In this document: one piece after another, positions 1 through 9,001 of the stretch | How positions within the stretch are numbered: position 1 is the stretch's first letter | Layout: every line of letters starts with the position of its first letter | Source of the DNA: Pseudidiomarina halophila | Lineage (GTDB): Bacteria; Pseudomonadota; Gammaproteobacteria; Enterobacterales; Alteromonadaceae | Length of the DNA: 64,000 bases | Reading direction: 5' to 3' | Assembly (NCBI RefSeq): GCF_003987215.1 | Contig: NZ_PIPW01000002.1 | Coordinates: 62,001-126,000 of the forward strand | The notes under the pieces: generated by a model | The model's database searches: none | Told to the model about the DNA's origin: nothing | The model's input: only the letters and a program-made list of their open reading frames with translations | Position numbers and translations under genes: made by a program

Positions 1-2120
1 TTTTCCGTAACGATTCACGGGCGGAACGTAGTGCAACTTTTGGTAGTCATCCGGAAACCGATTTAGCCGGTATCGATAAGCCGGCGCGGATTTCTTTAGG
101 TGAATTACGACGCCAGCAGTTTATGACTGACAACGAATTAGGCTTCGCCATCGATAAGGTAACCAATGGTGTCGGCGACGCCCTGAGCTTCACCATTGTC
201 GGTACTAACATGCGGGTTGATTTACCAGAGCCGTTGGCGCCGGGCGCGCAAACGACCCTGGGTATCGATTTTGGCTTTAATATTGTAGAAGAAGATGCGG
301 TTGGCGCACGTGCTGGTTACGAGCACTTCCCTGATGATGCGCGGGAAGGCGGTAATGATATCTTCCTTATCGCACAATGGTATCCGCGGGTAGCTGCGTT
401 CACTGATTATGAAGCCTGGACTAACAAAGAGTTTCTGGGTCGTGGCGAGTTCACTATGGAATTCGGTGACTTTGCGGTCAATATCGACGTACCGGCCGAT
501 CACATCGTGTCAGCCTCAGGGGTGTTACAAAATCCCGATGCGGTGCTGACGGATGAGCAGCAACGTCGGTTAAAAGAAGCGGAGACCGCCGAGCGTCCAG
601 TATTTGTTGTGACAGCGGAAGAAGCTCTGGAGAACGAGAAAGCAGGTACCGATGAACGTAAAACCTGGCGTTTCGTTGCCGAGAATGTGCGCGACTTCGC
701 CTGGGCTTCATCACGCAAGTTTATGTGGGATGCCAAAGGTTACCAACAAGGTGGCGACGTGCAGCCATTAGTTATGGCAATGTCATTCTTCCCGAAAGAA
801 GGTGGCGATCTGTGGAAGAAGTACTCCACCGAGTCTGTGATCCATACCATGGACGTTTACAGCCGCTTCTCGTTTGACTATCCGTACCCAACTGCGCAAT
901 CAGTGAATGGCCCGGTTGGCGGTATGGAATATCCGATGATTACCTTTAACGGACCACGTACGGAATTGCAGGACGACGGTACCCGTACCTACTCATTGGC
1001 AGAAAAGCGCTTTTTGATCGGCGTGGTGATTCACGAAATCGGGCATATTTACTTTCCTATGATCGTAAACTCTGATGAGCGTCAGTGGACCTGGATGGAT
1101 GAAGGCTTGAACAGCTTCCTTGACGGCGTTGCCGGGCGTGAATGGGATCCTACGATTCCGTGGGGAGTTGAGCCACGTAGCATTATCGATTACATGAAAT
1201 CTTCGGTACAAGTACCGATCATGACGCAGTCAGACAGTGTTTTACGCTTAGGCCCGAATGCTTACACCAAGCCGGCTGCGGCGCTGAATATATTACGTGA
1301 AGTCATTCTCGGCCGTGATTTATTTGATTTTGCCTTCCGTGAGTATGCGCAGCGCTGGATGTTTAAGCGTCCGACGCCAGCGGATTTCTTCCGTACCATG
1401 GAAGAAGCATCGGGCGTCGATCTTGACTGGTTCTGGCGCGGTTGGTTCTATAGCACCGATCATGTCGATATCAGCCTCGATCGTGTGTTTAAGTTGCAGT
1501 TAGATACCCAGGATCCGGATATTGACTGGGAGCGTCGCCGTCAGGAAGAAGCGGATAAGCCAGTGTCGTTTTTCGTGCGTCGCAATGAGATCGAAGGCCG
1601 CAAGACTTGGGTGGAATTAAATTCTGACGTGCGAGACTTCTATGACGAGAACGATCGCTTCACTGTGACGAACAAACAGCGTAACGCTTATCAGAAGTTC
1701 CTTGAAAAACTGGAGCCGTGGGAGCGTCGCGTGTTTGATCGGGCGATTGCTGAAGACAAAAACTATTATGTTCTCGACTTTTCGAACGTTGGCGGTCTGG
1801 TGATGCCGATCTTATTGCAAATGACGTATGCTGACGGCTCGACGGAAGATTACCGCATCCCTGCTGAGATTTGGCGCCGTGACGCGAAAAATGTCAGTAA
1901 GTTGATTGTCACCGATAAAGAGGTGGTAAGTTTTGCGGTGGATCCAAATTGGGAAACTGCGGATGTAAATATTGAAAACAACTACTACCCGCGGAAAATC
2001 ATTCAGTCGCGTATTGAAGCCTTTAAGTCAGAGCGTGGTACGGACCACATCAGTCGTGATCTGATGCAGGAAGCGAAAACCAAGCTCAAAGATGAGAGTG
2101 ACGATAACAACGATGATTAA
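1..2120 (+). CDS. M1-family-like zinc metallopeptidase (5' end outside window)
   Basis: The reading frame is open from base 3, so the gene begins before the window; the first in-window ATG at 123 is internal. It is a gluzincin-type aminopeptidase-like protein. The zinc motif HEIGH is encoded at 1032-1046, and the third zinc ligand Glu lies in WMDEGLNSF (codon 1101-1103), exactly the HExxH-x18-E spacing of family M1. Upstream, GGMEYPM (about 918) sits where M1 enzymes carry the GxMEN exopeptidase motif; the Asn is replaced by Tyr, as in many bacterial M1 homologues not shown to be classical aminopeptidases. The C-terminal third is a non-catalytic region ending in an acidic tail. It is followed with an 8-base overlap by a secreted protein gene, so the two are probably co-transcribed. 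The family call is confident, the substrate unknown. Confidence 0.85.
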   Translation, partial: FRNDSRAERSATFGSHPETDLAGIDKPARISLGELRRQQFMTDNELGFAIDKVTNGVGDALSFTIVGTNMRVDLPEPLAPGAQTTLGIDFGFNIVEEDAVGARAGYEHFPDDAREGGNDIFLIAQWYPRVAAFTDYEAWTNKEFLGRGEFTMEFGDFAVNIDVPADHIVSASGVLQNPDAVLTDEQQRRLKEAETAERPVFVVTAEEALENEKAGTDERKTWRFVAENVRDFAWASSRKFMWDAKGYQQGGDVQPLVMAMSFFPKEGGDLWKKYSTESVIHTMDVYSRFSFDYPYPTAQSVNGPVGGMEYPMITFNGPRTELQDDGTRTYSLAEKRFLIGVVIHEIGHIYFPMIVNSDERQWTWMDEGLNSFLDGVAGREWDPTIPWGVEPRSIIDYMKSSVQVPIMTQSDSVLRLGPNAYTKPAAALNILREVILGRDLFDFAFREYAQRWMFKRPTPADFFRTMEEASGVDLDWFWRGWFYSTDHVDISLDRVFKLQLDTQDPDIDWERRRQEEADKPVSFFVRRNEIEGRKTWVELNSDVRDFYDENDRFTVTNKQRNAYQKFLEKLEPWERRVFDRAIAEDKNYYVLDFSNVGGLVMPILLQMTYADGSTEDYRIPAEIWRRDAKNVSKLIVTDKEVVSFAVDPNWETADVNIENNYYPRKIIQSRIEAFKSERGTDHISRDLMQEAKTKLKDESDDNNDD

Positions 2121-2616
2121 GGCTAAAACGCTCGTCGTTGGTTTAGTGGCCTGTTTGTTGGTGGGTAGCTTAGCTGCCCACCAACTCAAGTCAGCAGTAA
2201 CAACGATTTTGTTTAATGACCGCACCGGCAACATCGAAGTTATGCATCGCTTCAATTTGCATGATGCGGAGCATGCGGTCGGCGAGTTATTTAACAAAGA
2301 CCAGGTGGATATTCACACCGACGAAGCAACCCGCGCATTGTTTGCAGCTTATGTGTTGGAGCGATTCTCACTGAAAACCAGTTTAGGAGACGAGCTACCT
2401 TTAACCAGCGTCGGTTATCAGGTTGATGGGCGGGATTTTTGGGTTTATCAGGAAACCACCATACCCGCTGCCATCGAAGGCCTGGAAGTGCATCATAATG
2501 CGTTGCAGGAATTGTGGTCGGAGCAACAAAACCTGGTCAATATAGAAGGCAAAGGCGAAATTAAGAGTCTACAATTCAATGCAAACGATGACGGGTTAAC
2601 CGTTCAATTCGACTGA
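2113..2616 (+). CDS. secreted protein, DUF6702-like
   Basis: A 167-residue protein with an N-terminal signal peptide (MIKAKTLVVGLVACLLVGS, cleavage likely after SLAA). I chose the ATG at 2113, not the in-frame ATG at 2092, because the signal peptide starts directly there; the start overlaps the stop of the metallopeptidase gene. The mature part (HQLKSAVTTILFN...IEVMHRFNLHDAEHAV) resembles the DUF6702 family, often encoded next to M1-like peptidases. The role is unknown; pairing with the upstream peptidase suggests a shared periplasmic function. The family assignment is from memory of its typical pattern, so moderate. Confidence 0.7.
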   Translation: MIKAKTLVVGLVACLLVGSLAAHQLKSAVTTILFNDRTGNIEVMHRFNLHDAEHAVGELFNKDQVDIHTDEATRALFAAYVLERFSLKTSLGDELPLTSVGYQVDGRDFWVYQETTIPAAIEGLEVHHNALQELWSEQQNLVNIEGKGEIKSLQFNANDDGLTVQFD

Positions 2617-2635
2617 TTCTGCCGTTGGAGGCGTT

Positions 2636-3094
2636 ATGGTTCGAATGATTCTTGCTTTTGTAATTGCTATGGTTGCTGCCGCAATAGTCGGTAGTATCAT
2701 TCAGACGCAGTTTAATCTTGCGGCCTTAGCAGAGCTTTCGGTGCCCATCTCCTTCGATACAAGAATTTCTACGATAATTCACGATCTCCTGCATTTTTCG
2801 CCGATGTTCGCGGTAATTGTTGCTGCGGTGATGATGATCGCATTGCCGGTTGCGTATGCCCTTGCCCGTTGGCAGCAGCATAGAGAACGTTGGTGGTTTA
2901 CCCTGGCCGGGTTTATCGGCTTATTGGTCGGCTTTTGGGTAGTAAATAATCTGGCGCCAATGCCGACGTTAATAGCTGCGACACGCACCTGGACCGGACT
3001 ACTAAGCATGGCACTGACCGGCGGATTTGCGGGCTGGTTGTTTGATCGACTGTGGCGGCCGACGCCGCAGGAACTTGCGGAGCCGGTACTATGA
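2636..3094 (+). CDS. small integral membrane protein, unknown function
   Basis: A 152-residue protein with four clear hydrophobic segments (about residues 5-25, 55-75, 88-108 and 120-142), including the conserved-looking stretch TWTGLLSMALTGGFAGWLFD. A GGAGG-like ribosome-binding site (TTGGAGGCG) precedes the ATG. The stop overlaps the start of the sugar dehydrogenase gene in an ATGA arrangement, indicating translational coupling. I do not recognise the family and can say only that it is an inner-membrane protein in this operon. Confidence 0.65.
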   Translation: MVRMILAFVIAMVAAAIVGSIIQTQFNLAALAELSVPISFDTRISTIIHDLLHFSPMFAVIVAAVMMIALPVAYALARWQQHRERWWFTLAGFIGLLVGFWVVNNLAPMPTLIAATRTWTGLLSMALTGGFAGWLFDRLWRPTPQELAEPVL

Positions 3095-4221
3095 TTGGAT
3101 TGAATAAAGTATTGATGGCCGGTGTCGCGGCGTGTGCGGTTTTTTTGACACCATTGACGAGTGCGCAGGATCCCGCAGACTTCGAGGTCATGGTGATAGC
3201 AAATGATCTGACTCATCCGTGGTCCTTAGTCGAATTGCCTGAACAACCCTTAAACTTTTTAGTGACCGAACGTGATGGTGGCTTTAAGTTGGTTTCCGAG
3301 CTCGGCTTTATCGATGAGATCCCGCTCGAGCTGCCTGGCTTATTTGTAACGGGGCAAGCTGGCTTATTCGCGGTCAGTCTGGCACCCGACTTTGAAAGCT
3401 CGCGCGAGCTGTATTTCAGTTATGCCTGTGGCGTTGCGAATGCCAACACGACTTGCGTTGCCCGCGGTACCTTGAGTCGAACCCGGCCGCTAAAAGTTAG
3501 TGATGTTAAGCAGATCTATGTTGCACAATCGCTGCGTGAAGGCGGTGCTCACTATGGTGGTCGTATGGTGTGGTTGCCCGATGACACCCTGGTTCTCACC
3601 TTAGGTGATGGCTTCGACTATCGTGAGGAAGCGCAAAATCTTCAAAACCATTTCGGTAAAATCGTGCGTATGACGCGTGATGGTGAGCCTGCAGCGGATA
3701 ATCCGTTTCCACATAAAGCCGGTGGTTACATTTACAGTTACGGTCATCGCAACAGTCAGGGTCTGGTTTACGACTCTGAAGCAGATAATTTGTGGCAACA
3801 TGAGCATGGCCCGCGCGGCGGTGACGAACTGAACCGGATACAGCCGGGCAAAAATTACGGCTGGCCGATTGCCAGTTATGGCATCGATTACACTGGCGCT
3901 TTGGTAACGCCCTATGAAGAGCTTCCGGGCGTCGCTATGCCTGAGTATCAGTGGACACCGTCGCTGGCACCTGCCGATATGGTGCTGTATCGGGGTTCTG
4001 AATTCCCCGAATGGCAGGGCGCGTTGCTAGTCACTCATCTTGCCGGCAAGCGCATGCAGGTGTTAAAGCAAAGTGCCAATGGCTGGGAGGTGGTTCACGA
4101 AATAAAGTTGGCTGAGCAACAACGGCTGCGTGCCGTTACTGGTGCCAGTGACGGAGCGATTTACCTTCTTACCGACAGCCCGCAGGGCCAGTTGCTACGG
4201 CTTTCCCGGGCTGAAAACTAA
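3091..4221 (+). CDS. secreted PQQ-dependent sugar dehydrogenase (soluble aldose sugar dehydrogenase type)
   Basis: A 376-residue six-bladed beta-propeller of the soluble glucose/sorbosone dehydrogenase family (like E. coli YliI), which oxidises aldose sugars in the periplasm using PQQ. Diagnostic pieces are HPWSLVELPE near the N-terminus, GGAHYGGRMVWLPDDTLVLTLGDG, the HRNSQGLVYD motif, EHGPRGGDELNRI, and PGKNYGWP. The start was set to the ATG at 3091, overlapping the previous stop and opening a signal peptide (LMAGVAACAVFLTPLTSA), not the upstream in-frame start at 3052. PQQ biosynthesis genes are not in this window, so the cofactor source is unknown. Confidence 0.85.
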   Translation: MIGLNKVLMAGVAACAVFLTPLTSAQDPADFEVMVIANDLTHPWSLVELPEQPLNFLVTERDGGFKLVSELGFIDEIPLELPGLFVTGQAGLFAVSLAPDFESSRELYFSYACGVANANTTCVARGTLSRTRPLKVSDVKQIYVAQSLREGGAHYGGRMVWLPDDTLVLTLGDGFDYREEAQNLQNHFGKIVRMTRDGEPAADNPFPHKAGGYIYSYGHRNSQGLVYDSEADNLWQHEHGPRGGDELNRIQPGKNYGWPIASYGIDYTGALVTPYEELPGVAMPEYQWTPSLAPADMVLYRGSEFPEWQGALLVTHLAGKRMQVLKQSANGWEVVHEIKLAEQQRLRAVTGASDGAIYLLTDSPQGQLLRLSRAEN

Positions 4222-4344
4222 TTCCTCAATGAAATCAGCGGTCATCTAAATTTTATGTAAAGCGTCCTCGCGCTTTGCGCGCGCTGTGCTACTTTGTAAA
4301 GACACAAACGTAACAACGTTCATCTGAGTTATCGAGGTTACATC

Positions 4345-4977
4345 ATGAATAAATGGATTCCATTAGTTGCCGCCACAGCAGTTGTACTTGCGGGTTGTCA
4401 GACGCCTATGTCAAACACCCAGAAAGGGGCGACCATCGGTGCAATAGCCGGTGCAGTCATAGGTAAAGGAACTGGCGACCATGATAAAAGCCGTTATGTT
4501 TGGGGTGCTGCAGTTGGTGCGCTTGCTGGCGGTGCCATTGGTGCCTATATGGACAAGCAGGAGCGGGAATTTCGTGAGGAGCTCGCTGGAAGCGGTGTAG
4601 AAGTTATTCGAGACGGCGATACCATCCGCTTACAACTGCCAAGTAACATTACTTTTGGCACGGATAGCGCGGTTATCGCAAGTAATTTTGACCCGGTGCT
4701 GAATGACGTCGCACGGGTATTACAGAAGTACGAAAAAACGACAATGGTTATTGAAGGGCATACCGACAGCACTGGATCTGCTGAATACAATCAGCGCTTG
4801 TCAGAAAACCGTGCCTTGGCCGTCCGCAATCACCTGAATCGTAATGGTGTCGACGCACGACGCCTTACAGCAATGGGCTTCGGTGAATCGCAGCCGATAG
4901 CCACCAATGAAACCGAAAGTGGTCGGCAGTTAAACCGACGGGTTGAACTGCGTATTGTTCCTAACCGCGAGCAATAA
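4345..4977 (+). CDS. OmpA-family outer-membrane lipoprotein (YiaD-like)
   Basis: A 210-residue lipoprotein. The signal peptide ends in the lipobox LAGC (Cys18). It is followed by a glycine-zipper segment (GATIGAIAGAVIGKG ... GAAVGALAGGAIGAY, residues about 28-75) and a C-terminal OmpA peptidoglycan-binding domain with the hallmark IEGHTDSTGSAEYNQ-LSENRA region (about 137-160) and LNRRVELRI. This is the YiaD/Pal-like architecture anchoring the outer membrane to the wall. It stands alone, preceded by 120 bases of non-coding DNA and followed by an intrinsic terminator. Confidence 0.85.
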   Translation: MNKWIPLVAATAVVLAGCQTPMSNTQKGATIGAIAGAVIGKGTGDHDKSRYVWGAAVGALAGGAIGAYMDKQEREFREELAGSGVEVIRDGDTIRLQLPSNITFGTDSAVIASNFDPVLNDVARVLQKYEKTTMVIEGHTDSTGSAEYNQRLSENRALAVRNHLNRNGVDARRLTAMGFGESQPIATNETESGRQLNRRVELRIVPNREQ

Positions 4978-5004
4978 CAACCCTCAGTTCAATTGGAGAA
5001 CGTT

Positions 5005-5032
5005 AAAAGCGAGCTACGGCTCGCTTTTTTTT
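5005..5032 (+). terminator. Rho-independent terminator
   Basis: A 10-bp stem (AAAAGCGAGC / GCTCGCTTTT) with a TACG tetraloop and a run of T, just after the OmpA-family gene. The symmetrical A and T tracts mean it could also stop leftward transcripts of the FUSC gene, whose last codon abuts it. Confidence 0.85.
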
Positions 5033-6746
5033 ATGCAGTTTGCGTCGACTGATGTTTATTTAAGTCCTGCTGTACCCGCAACAGCCAGCGTGCGGCAGTA
5101 AGCTTGGCGTTGAAGTCCAGCTTATCGGCGATTTTATAGAGCTTGAACAGGCGATGATAAAAGCGCGCGCGATAGCGTTCCAACTGCTGTTTAGTAAGAC
5201 TCCGTTGTTCAATATCCTGCAACTCACGTTCAAGCGCCTGGAGTAAATGCCGCTGACGGCTGCGAAGGTTAGTGGGGAAGAGCAGTTTGTAACTCGCCAT
5301 AGCCAGTAGTGGCGCCGCTGTAACTGCCAGCGCGATACTAATGGATTGCACTGCATCAAACTCATAGTGCAGGTTCGGCTGCATCAACAGTAAGAAGACT
5401 AAAATAAAGTCCATCGAACCCGGCGATGTGCGGTTGTGCGCCATTGGAATACCTGCCAGTAAAACAATCGGCACCAGACACAGAAGCATGGTAAAAATGC
5501 TGTTGGTATGGGGCCATAAAAAGGCTTGTATCGAAAGCGCGAGGATGGCCCCCGCGGCTTGTCCAATGAACACAAAGTACATGGTTTTAGCAGGATTTTC
5601 GGCAGTCGAAAATAAGGTCAGCATCACGGACGCACCGAGTAACAGGAAGGCTAATGGTGCCCAACCTGTGATCGCCCAGAGAATGCTGATTAAAGCCATA
5701 ACCGCAAAGGTACGCAAGGCGGATTCTTTAGCGCCCCGCCAGTCGCGATGCAGCAGTACTGAGGGGGTGCGCACCGATTGTGCGGCCGCACCACTACCAC
5801 GAAATGCCAGGCGCTCGGTGGCTGCGTGTTCAAATTCAAAAAACGCCTCGGCGACAGGGGTTTTGGCAACGAACGGGTGCAATGCAATCACCGTTGCGCG
5901 CATCCGTTTTGGGTCGTTATCGATAATCGCTTGCGCGCAGGTTTGCAAAGCCTCACTCAATTCCGGGTAGGGTGTTAACCTGGCACCACTGAAATGCAGG
6001 GTTTCAAGTTGGGCGAAAATCCCCAGTTGCGCATTGAGTAACCGGCGAAGCAATTTCGCCGACAGATGCGCAGAAGGTGAGCCACTACCGTGGTCGATGA
6101 GCTGGGTTTCTAAGTGCGCGAGCTGGGTGATGTGATCATGAACCGGTAGTTTCTCGATACTACCCTGAGCGAAGGCTTTGGACAGCAACTGCAGGTTAGC
6201 AGCCGTTTGGCGTCGCACTTTGTTGACTAAGGTTTGCTCGGCTCGTTTATAGGTAAACAACCAGCCAATCACGAGTGCTGTCAGAATGCCCAGCATCACC
6301 GTTACAAAACGGTCGACGCCGATATGTAATAAGGCATCGGATGTGCGCGTCAAAAGCACCACCATTGATGCTGAGTAGCCTGCTAACACCGCGCCGTAGG
6401 ATAACAGGCCGTGCAGCAAAGTTGAGGTATAAACGCAGGCGACCACCCATAGTGTGAGCATCAGTCCGGCAAGCAGGGTGATGTCCTGGGTCAGGATGAC
6501 GATAAGAATGCCGACGCTGGTGCCGATAATGGTACCCAGCGCCCGAAAGCCGGCTTTTTCCAGCAGTAAGCCGCGGGTAGGCTGGGATACCGACCAAACG
6601 GTCATGGCGGCCCACTGAGGATGTTCCAGGCCCAGCGCCCAGGCTAAGAAGAGTGCCAGACAGGCAGCGCTTCCGGTCCGTAAGCCGAACCGGAAACGGG
6701 TGTAATCAAAACCAAATTGCGCGAACTTAGTTGTTGTTGCGTTCAT
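5031..6746 (-). CDS. FUSC-family inner-membrane protein
   Basis: A 571-residue membrane protein of the fusaric-acid-resistance (FUSC; YccS/AaeB-like) family. It has two membrane modules: an N-terminal block of helices with the typical LEHPQWAAMTVWSVSQPTRG...KAGFRALGTIIGTSVG signature, a central cytoplasmic stretch, and a second block (VMALISILWAITGWAPLAF onward), then a basic cytoplasmic tail. Members are thought to export aromatic acids or similar compounds; the substrate is unknown. The ATG at 6746 (MNATTTKFAQFG) is preferred to an upstream in-frame start that would overlap the symporter by 70 bases; with it the overlap is 20 bases, so the two genes are likely one operon. Confidence 0.8.
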   Translation of the reverse strand: MNATTTKFAQFGFDYTRFRFGLRTGSAACLALFLAWALGLEHPQWAAMTVWSVSQPTRGLLLEKAGFRALGTIIGTSVGILIVILTQDITLLAGLMLTLWVVACVYTSTLLHGLLSYGAVLAGYSASMVVLLTRTSDALLHIGVDRFVTVMLGILTALVIGWLFTYKRAEQTLVNKVRRQTAANLQLLSKAFAQGSIEKLPVHDHITQLAHLETQLIDHGSGSPSAHLSAKLLRRLLNAQLGIFAQLETLHFSGARLTPYPELSEALQTCAQAIIDNDPKRMRATVIALHPFVAKTPVAEAFFEFEHAATERLAFRGSGAAAQSVRTPSVLLHRDWRGAKESALRTFAVMALISILWAITGWAPLAFLLLGASVMLTLFSTAENPAKTMYFVFIGQAAGAILALSIQAFLWPHTNSIFTMLLCLVPIVLLAGIPMAHNRTSPGSMDFILVFLLLMQPNLHYEFDAVQSISIALAVTAAPLLAMASYKLLFPTNLRSRQRHLLQALERELQDIEQRSLTKQQLERYRARFYHRLFKLYKIADKLDFNAKLTAARWLLRVQQDLNKHQSTQTA

Positions 6747-7869
6747 CCACCAATAACGCGATTGCGCCGTCTCCTGTAACGTTGCATGCGGTGCCAAAAC
6801 TATCTTGCGCCATATACAGCGCGATCATCAAAGCGACCGCTGTTTCGCCAAAGCCCAGCATTGAGCCTAACAGACCCACCGCCGACATCACAGCGCCGCC
6901 TGGTACACCTGGCGCGGCGAGCATCACCACGCCTAACATCATGATAAACGGCAAAATGGTGAAAAACGAGGGAAGTGCCAGGGAATCATGTAAAAACATC
7001 ACGGCCAGCGCACAGCTGACGATGGTAATGGTCGAGCCGGCAAGGTGTGTGGTGGCGCATAACGGAATGACAAAGTCGGCAACGTCATCAGTAACCTTGT
7101 TCGCTTTTGCACAGCGTAAGCTGACCGGGATAGTCGCGGCGCTCGACATGGTACCTAACGCGGTAAAATAGGCCGGCAGCATGGTTTTCAACAGGCCAAA
7201 GGGGCTGCGGCCATGACGCAGTCCGGCAAGCACATACATCGTAGTCAGATAAACCCAATGCAACGCCACCGCCATCAGCAACACGATACCGAAGGTTTGC
7301 AAGGTTTGAAAAACCGTGTCTGCATGTGCCATACCAGCGAACACGCCAGCAATATAGAACGGCAACAACGGAATAATAACTTTAGCCAACAGAACTTCGA
7401 TAATATCGCGGCCATGATCCGACAACTGTTTCAGCTGCAGCGCTTGGGTTGCAGCTATTCCCAGGCCAAAAATAAACGCCAATACGAGTGCTGTCATAAT
7501 GCCGAACACTGGCGGCACATCAACAGTGATAAAGGGCTCCAGCACTTCAGTAGCAGTGGTGCCATCGGTCCCCGCGGCGGTCAGTAGCGGCACCACCAGA
7601 CTGGCGATGAAATACGCCGCGATACCCGCCAAAATTGTCGATAAATAGGCGATGACCAGTGTGCGCCCGAGCAGTCTGCCTGATTTCTGCGGTAAGCCAG
7701 CAATACCGCTGGTGATGAAAAATAAAATCAGCAATGGAATGGTAAAAAACAGCAATTCGCCGAACAGAACCTTAAAGGTCAGCAAAAGCTGCGTAAACCA
7801 ATCTGGCATGTACAAGCCAATCAAGGTACCGAAGACAATACCAAGCACCAGTTTAAGAATGAGTCCCAT
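6727..7869 (-). CDS. dicarboxylate/amino acid:cation symporter (DAACS family)
   Basis: A 380-residue secondary transporter. Recognisable features are the N-terminal helices LKLVLGIVFGTLIGLYMPDW, the serine-rich re-entrant loop with GTMSSAATIPVSL, the substrate/sodium-binding segment FVIPLCATTHLAGSTI, and the C-terminal PGVPGGAVMSAVG hairpin followed by MAQDSFGTACNVTGDG with its conserved Asp/Asn. These place it with Glt/GltP/DctA/SstT-type carriers; the substrate is not readable from sequence. It is somewhat shorter than GltP/DctA (about 430). Translation likely continues into the overlapping FUSC gene. Confidence 0.85.
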   Translation of the reverse strand: MGLILKLVLGIVFGTLIGLYMPDWFTQLLLTFKVLFGELLFFTIPLLILFFITSGIAGLPQKSGRLLGRTLVIAYLSTILAGIAAYFIASLVVPLLTAAGTDGTTATEVLEPFITVDVPPVFGIMTALVLAFIFGLGIAATQALQLKQLSDHGRDIIEVLLAKVIIPLLPFYIAGVFAGMAHADTVFQTLQTFGIVLLMAVALHWVYLTTMYVLAGLRHGRSPFGLLKTMLPAYFTALGTMSSAATIPVSLRCAKANKVTDDVADFVIPLCATTHLAGSTITIVSCALAVMFLHDSLALPSFFTILPFIMMLGVVMLAAPGVPGGAVMSAVGLLGSMLGFGETAVALMIALYMAQDSFGTACNVTGDGAIALLVDERNNN

Positions 7870-7895
7870 ATTTTTTGCTCTCGTTGTTGGGGCTG

Positions 7896-7915
7896 CTGTC
7901 AGCTTGAGCTGACAG
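7896..7915. promoter_or_regulatory. perfect 9-bp inverted repeat upstream of the symporter gene
   Basis: CTGTCAGCT-TG-AGCTGACAG lies 27-46 bases upstream of the symporter start codon. It has no T-run, so it is not a classical terminator; its position fits an operator for a dimeric repressor or a hairpin in the 5' leader. It does not fit the LexA box (CTG-N10-CAG). Confidence 0.35.
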
Positions 7916-8035
7916 TGCGGAAATGGTGAAAAGTGCGCCTATTCTTGCTGATTTGGCGGTGGATTGCCAGGTGTATGTGGCGGCGGGGAAGTCACAATTA
8001 GCTGATGGAGAGATGCGGCTGATTTTTTGTGACCA

Positions 8036-8062
8036 AAAAGAAAAAAAGCCCCACGAGCGAGG
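8036..8062 (-). terminator. Rho-independent terminator for the 8077-8559 gene
   Basis: Read leftward: AAAGCCTCG, loop CTCG, TGGGGCTTT and a T-run. It lies 15 bases past the stop of the secreted protein gene. Confidence 0.7.
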
Positions 8063-8076
8063 CTTTGGATTCAAAA

Positions 8077-8559
8077 TTAGAGCGCTACACTTTGGAGTAA
8101 AATATCATCCTTACACGTAATTTCTAATATTGTTCTCGTGCAGCTTCTAAAACTTTTAATAAATTCGGTTATCAACCCTTTATCACCAGAGGACATTGAA
8201 ATGTTAATGTCAACGGACGGGGCTTTATTTTCCACGGGCTCAATCAAAATTCGATGATGTTGGTTATTAACTTTCAACGCTGAAACTAAATAACCATTGA
8301 CGCTCGCTTTTGAAAGATAGGCCCTTTTATAATCAAAAGTAGCAGGGTGATATCCCGAATAAATATTGATCTCATCGCCACTGCTAAGTCTTATTTCATA
8401 AATCCTAAAGTCCACTTGAGAAGTATATTTATACTCGTCACCAGATTTCATTCCAAAGCAAGCTGTCCCGAGAAAGACATTACAATATGGATACAACTTA
8501 TTACTCGCACCAGCAGAGGCAGTGATCATAATGAAAATTAACGCAAAAAGACTTTTCAT
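8077..8559 (-). CDS. small secreted protein of unknown function
   Basis: A 160-residue protein with a signal peptide (MKSLFALIFIMITASAGA) and four or more Cys in the mature part (YPYCNVFLGTACFG, SCTRTILEITC), suggesting periplasmic disulfides. The ATG at 8559 is chosen because GAGAGG sits 8-10 bases upstream; the alternative ATG at 8574 overlaps that ribosome-binding site. The gene is clearly AT-richer than the housekeeping genes, marking the left edge of the accessory island. No homologous family recognised. Confidence 0.6.
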   Translation of the reverse strand: MKSLFALIFIMITASAGASNKLYPYCNVFLGTACFGMKSGDEYKYTSQVDFRIYEIRLSSGDEINIYSGYHPATFDYKRAYLSKASVNGYLVSALKVNNQHHRILIEPVENKAPSVDINISMSSGDKGLITEFIKSFRSCTRTILEITCKDDILLQSVAL

Positions 8560-8767
8560 AATTTTACCTCTCATCTCTTTTCCAGTTCACATCACGCTTT
8601 TAACTTCTTTAATATTTCGACTATTTTCTGAACCAGACTTTCTTGACCACCACGCGCTGACTTGATAGGACAAAGCCTCGGGAGGGCAAATACTGTTCAC
8701 TTAAGATGAGCAACATTGCTGGCAAGTATAAGGCTTTGATCTAAGGTCACTGTATACTCAAAAAAGA
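8560..8767. other. AT-rich intergenic stretch inside the Rhs island
   Basis: 208 bases between the secreted protein gene and the 73-residue ORF. I see no convincing ORF, tRNA or terminator. It presumably holds the promoter of the 8077-8559 gene and debris of earlier rearrangements. Confidence 0.4.
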
Positions 8768-8989
8768 CTACTCTTGAAGCAATTCTTTTTTTGCTGCACT
8801 CAAAGCCTCTTGAAGAATATCCAGATCTAGTGACTGAAACTTTAGTTCTCCATCAGGTATTTCAAAGCAAATAGGTTGATCTGGTTCAGTCGTGACTAAG
8901 CCAATAAAGTGGCCGTCAATTAATATCTCCGCTAACAGGTTTTCATAATTGACGTCGCTCATAATCGTTATGTTAATTCTATTGTTCAT
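8768..8989 (-). CDS. small acidic protein, candidate orphan immunity protein
   Basis: A 73-residue acidic protein (NYENLLAEILIDGHFIGLV...LDLDILQEALSAAKKELL). Short proteins of this look, with a YE-LLAEI-DG-FI core and a C-terminal helix, are frequent beside polymorphic toxins; this recollection is not verified. It starts 12 bases past the truncated Rhs core copy A (9010-9350), in the slot where an immunity gene follows a toxin tip, but no toxin domain remains between them. Only a weak A-rich ribosome-binding site is visible. Confidence 0.5.
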   Translation of the reverse strand: MNNRINITIMSDVNYENLLAEILIDGHFIGLVTTEPDQPICFEIPDGELKFQSLDLDILQEALSAAKKELLQE

Positions 8990-9001
8990 TTCTTTTTAGT
9001 T

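Noticed and set aside
4259-4276. Terminator after the sugar dehydrogenase gene (AAAGCG ... CGCTTT)
   Set aside because: The hairpin has no following T-run on the plus strand and a short stem; not strong enough to call.
7896-7915. LexA (SOS) box
   Set aside because: The half-site spacing is CTG-N14-CAG, not the N10 of the gammaproteobacterial LexA box.
7853-8120. Short overlapping ORFs on both strands between the symporter and the secreted protein
   Set aside because: No ribosome-binding sites, unlikely residue composition, and they read through a terminator hairpin and the palindrome.
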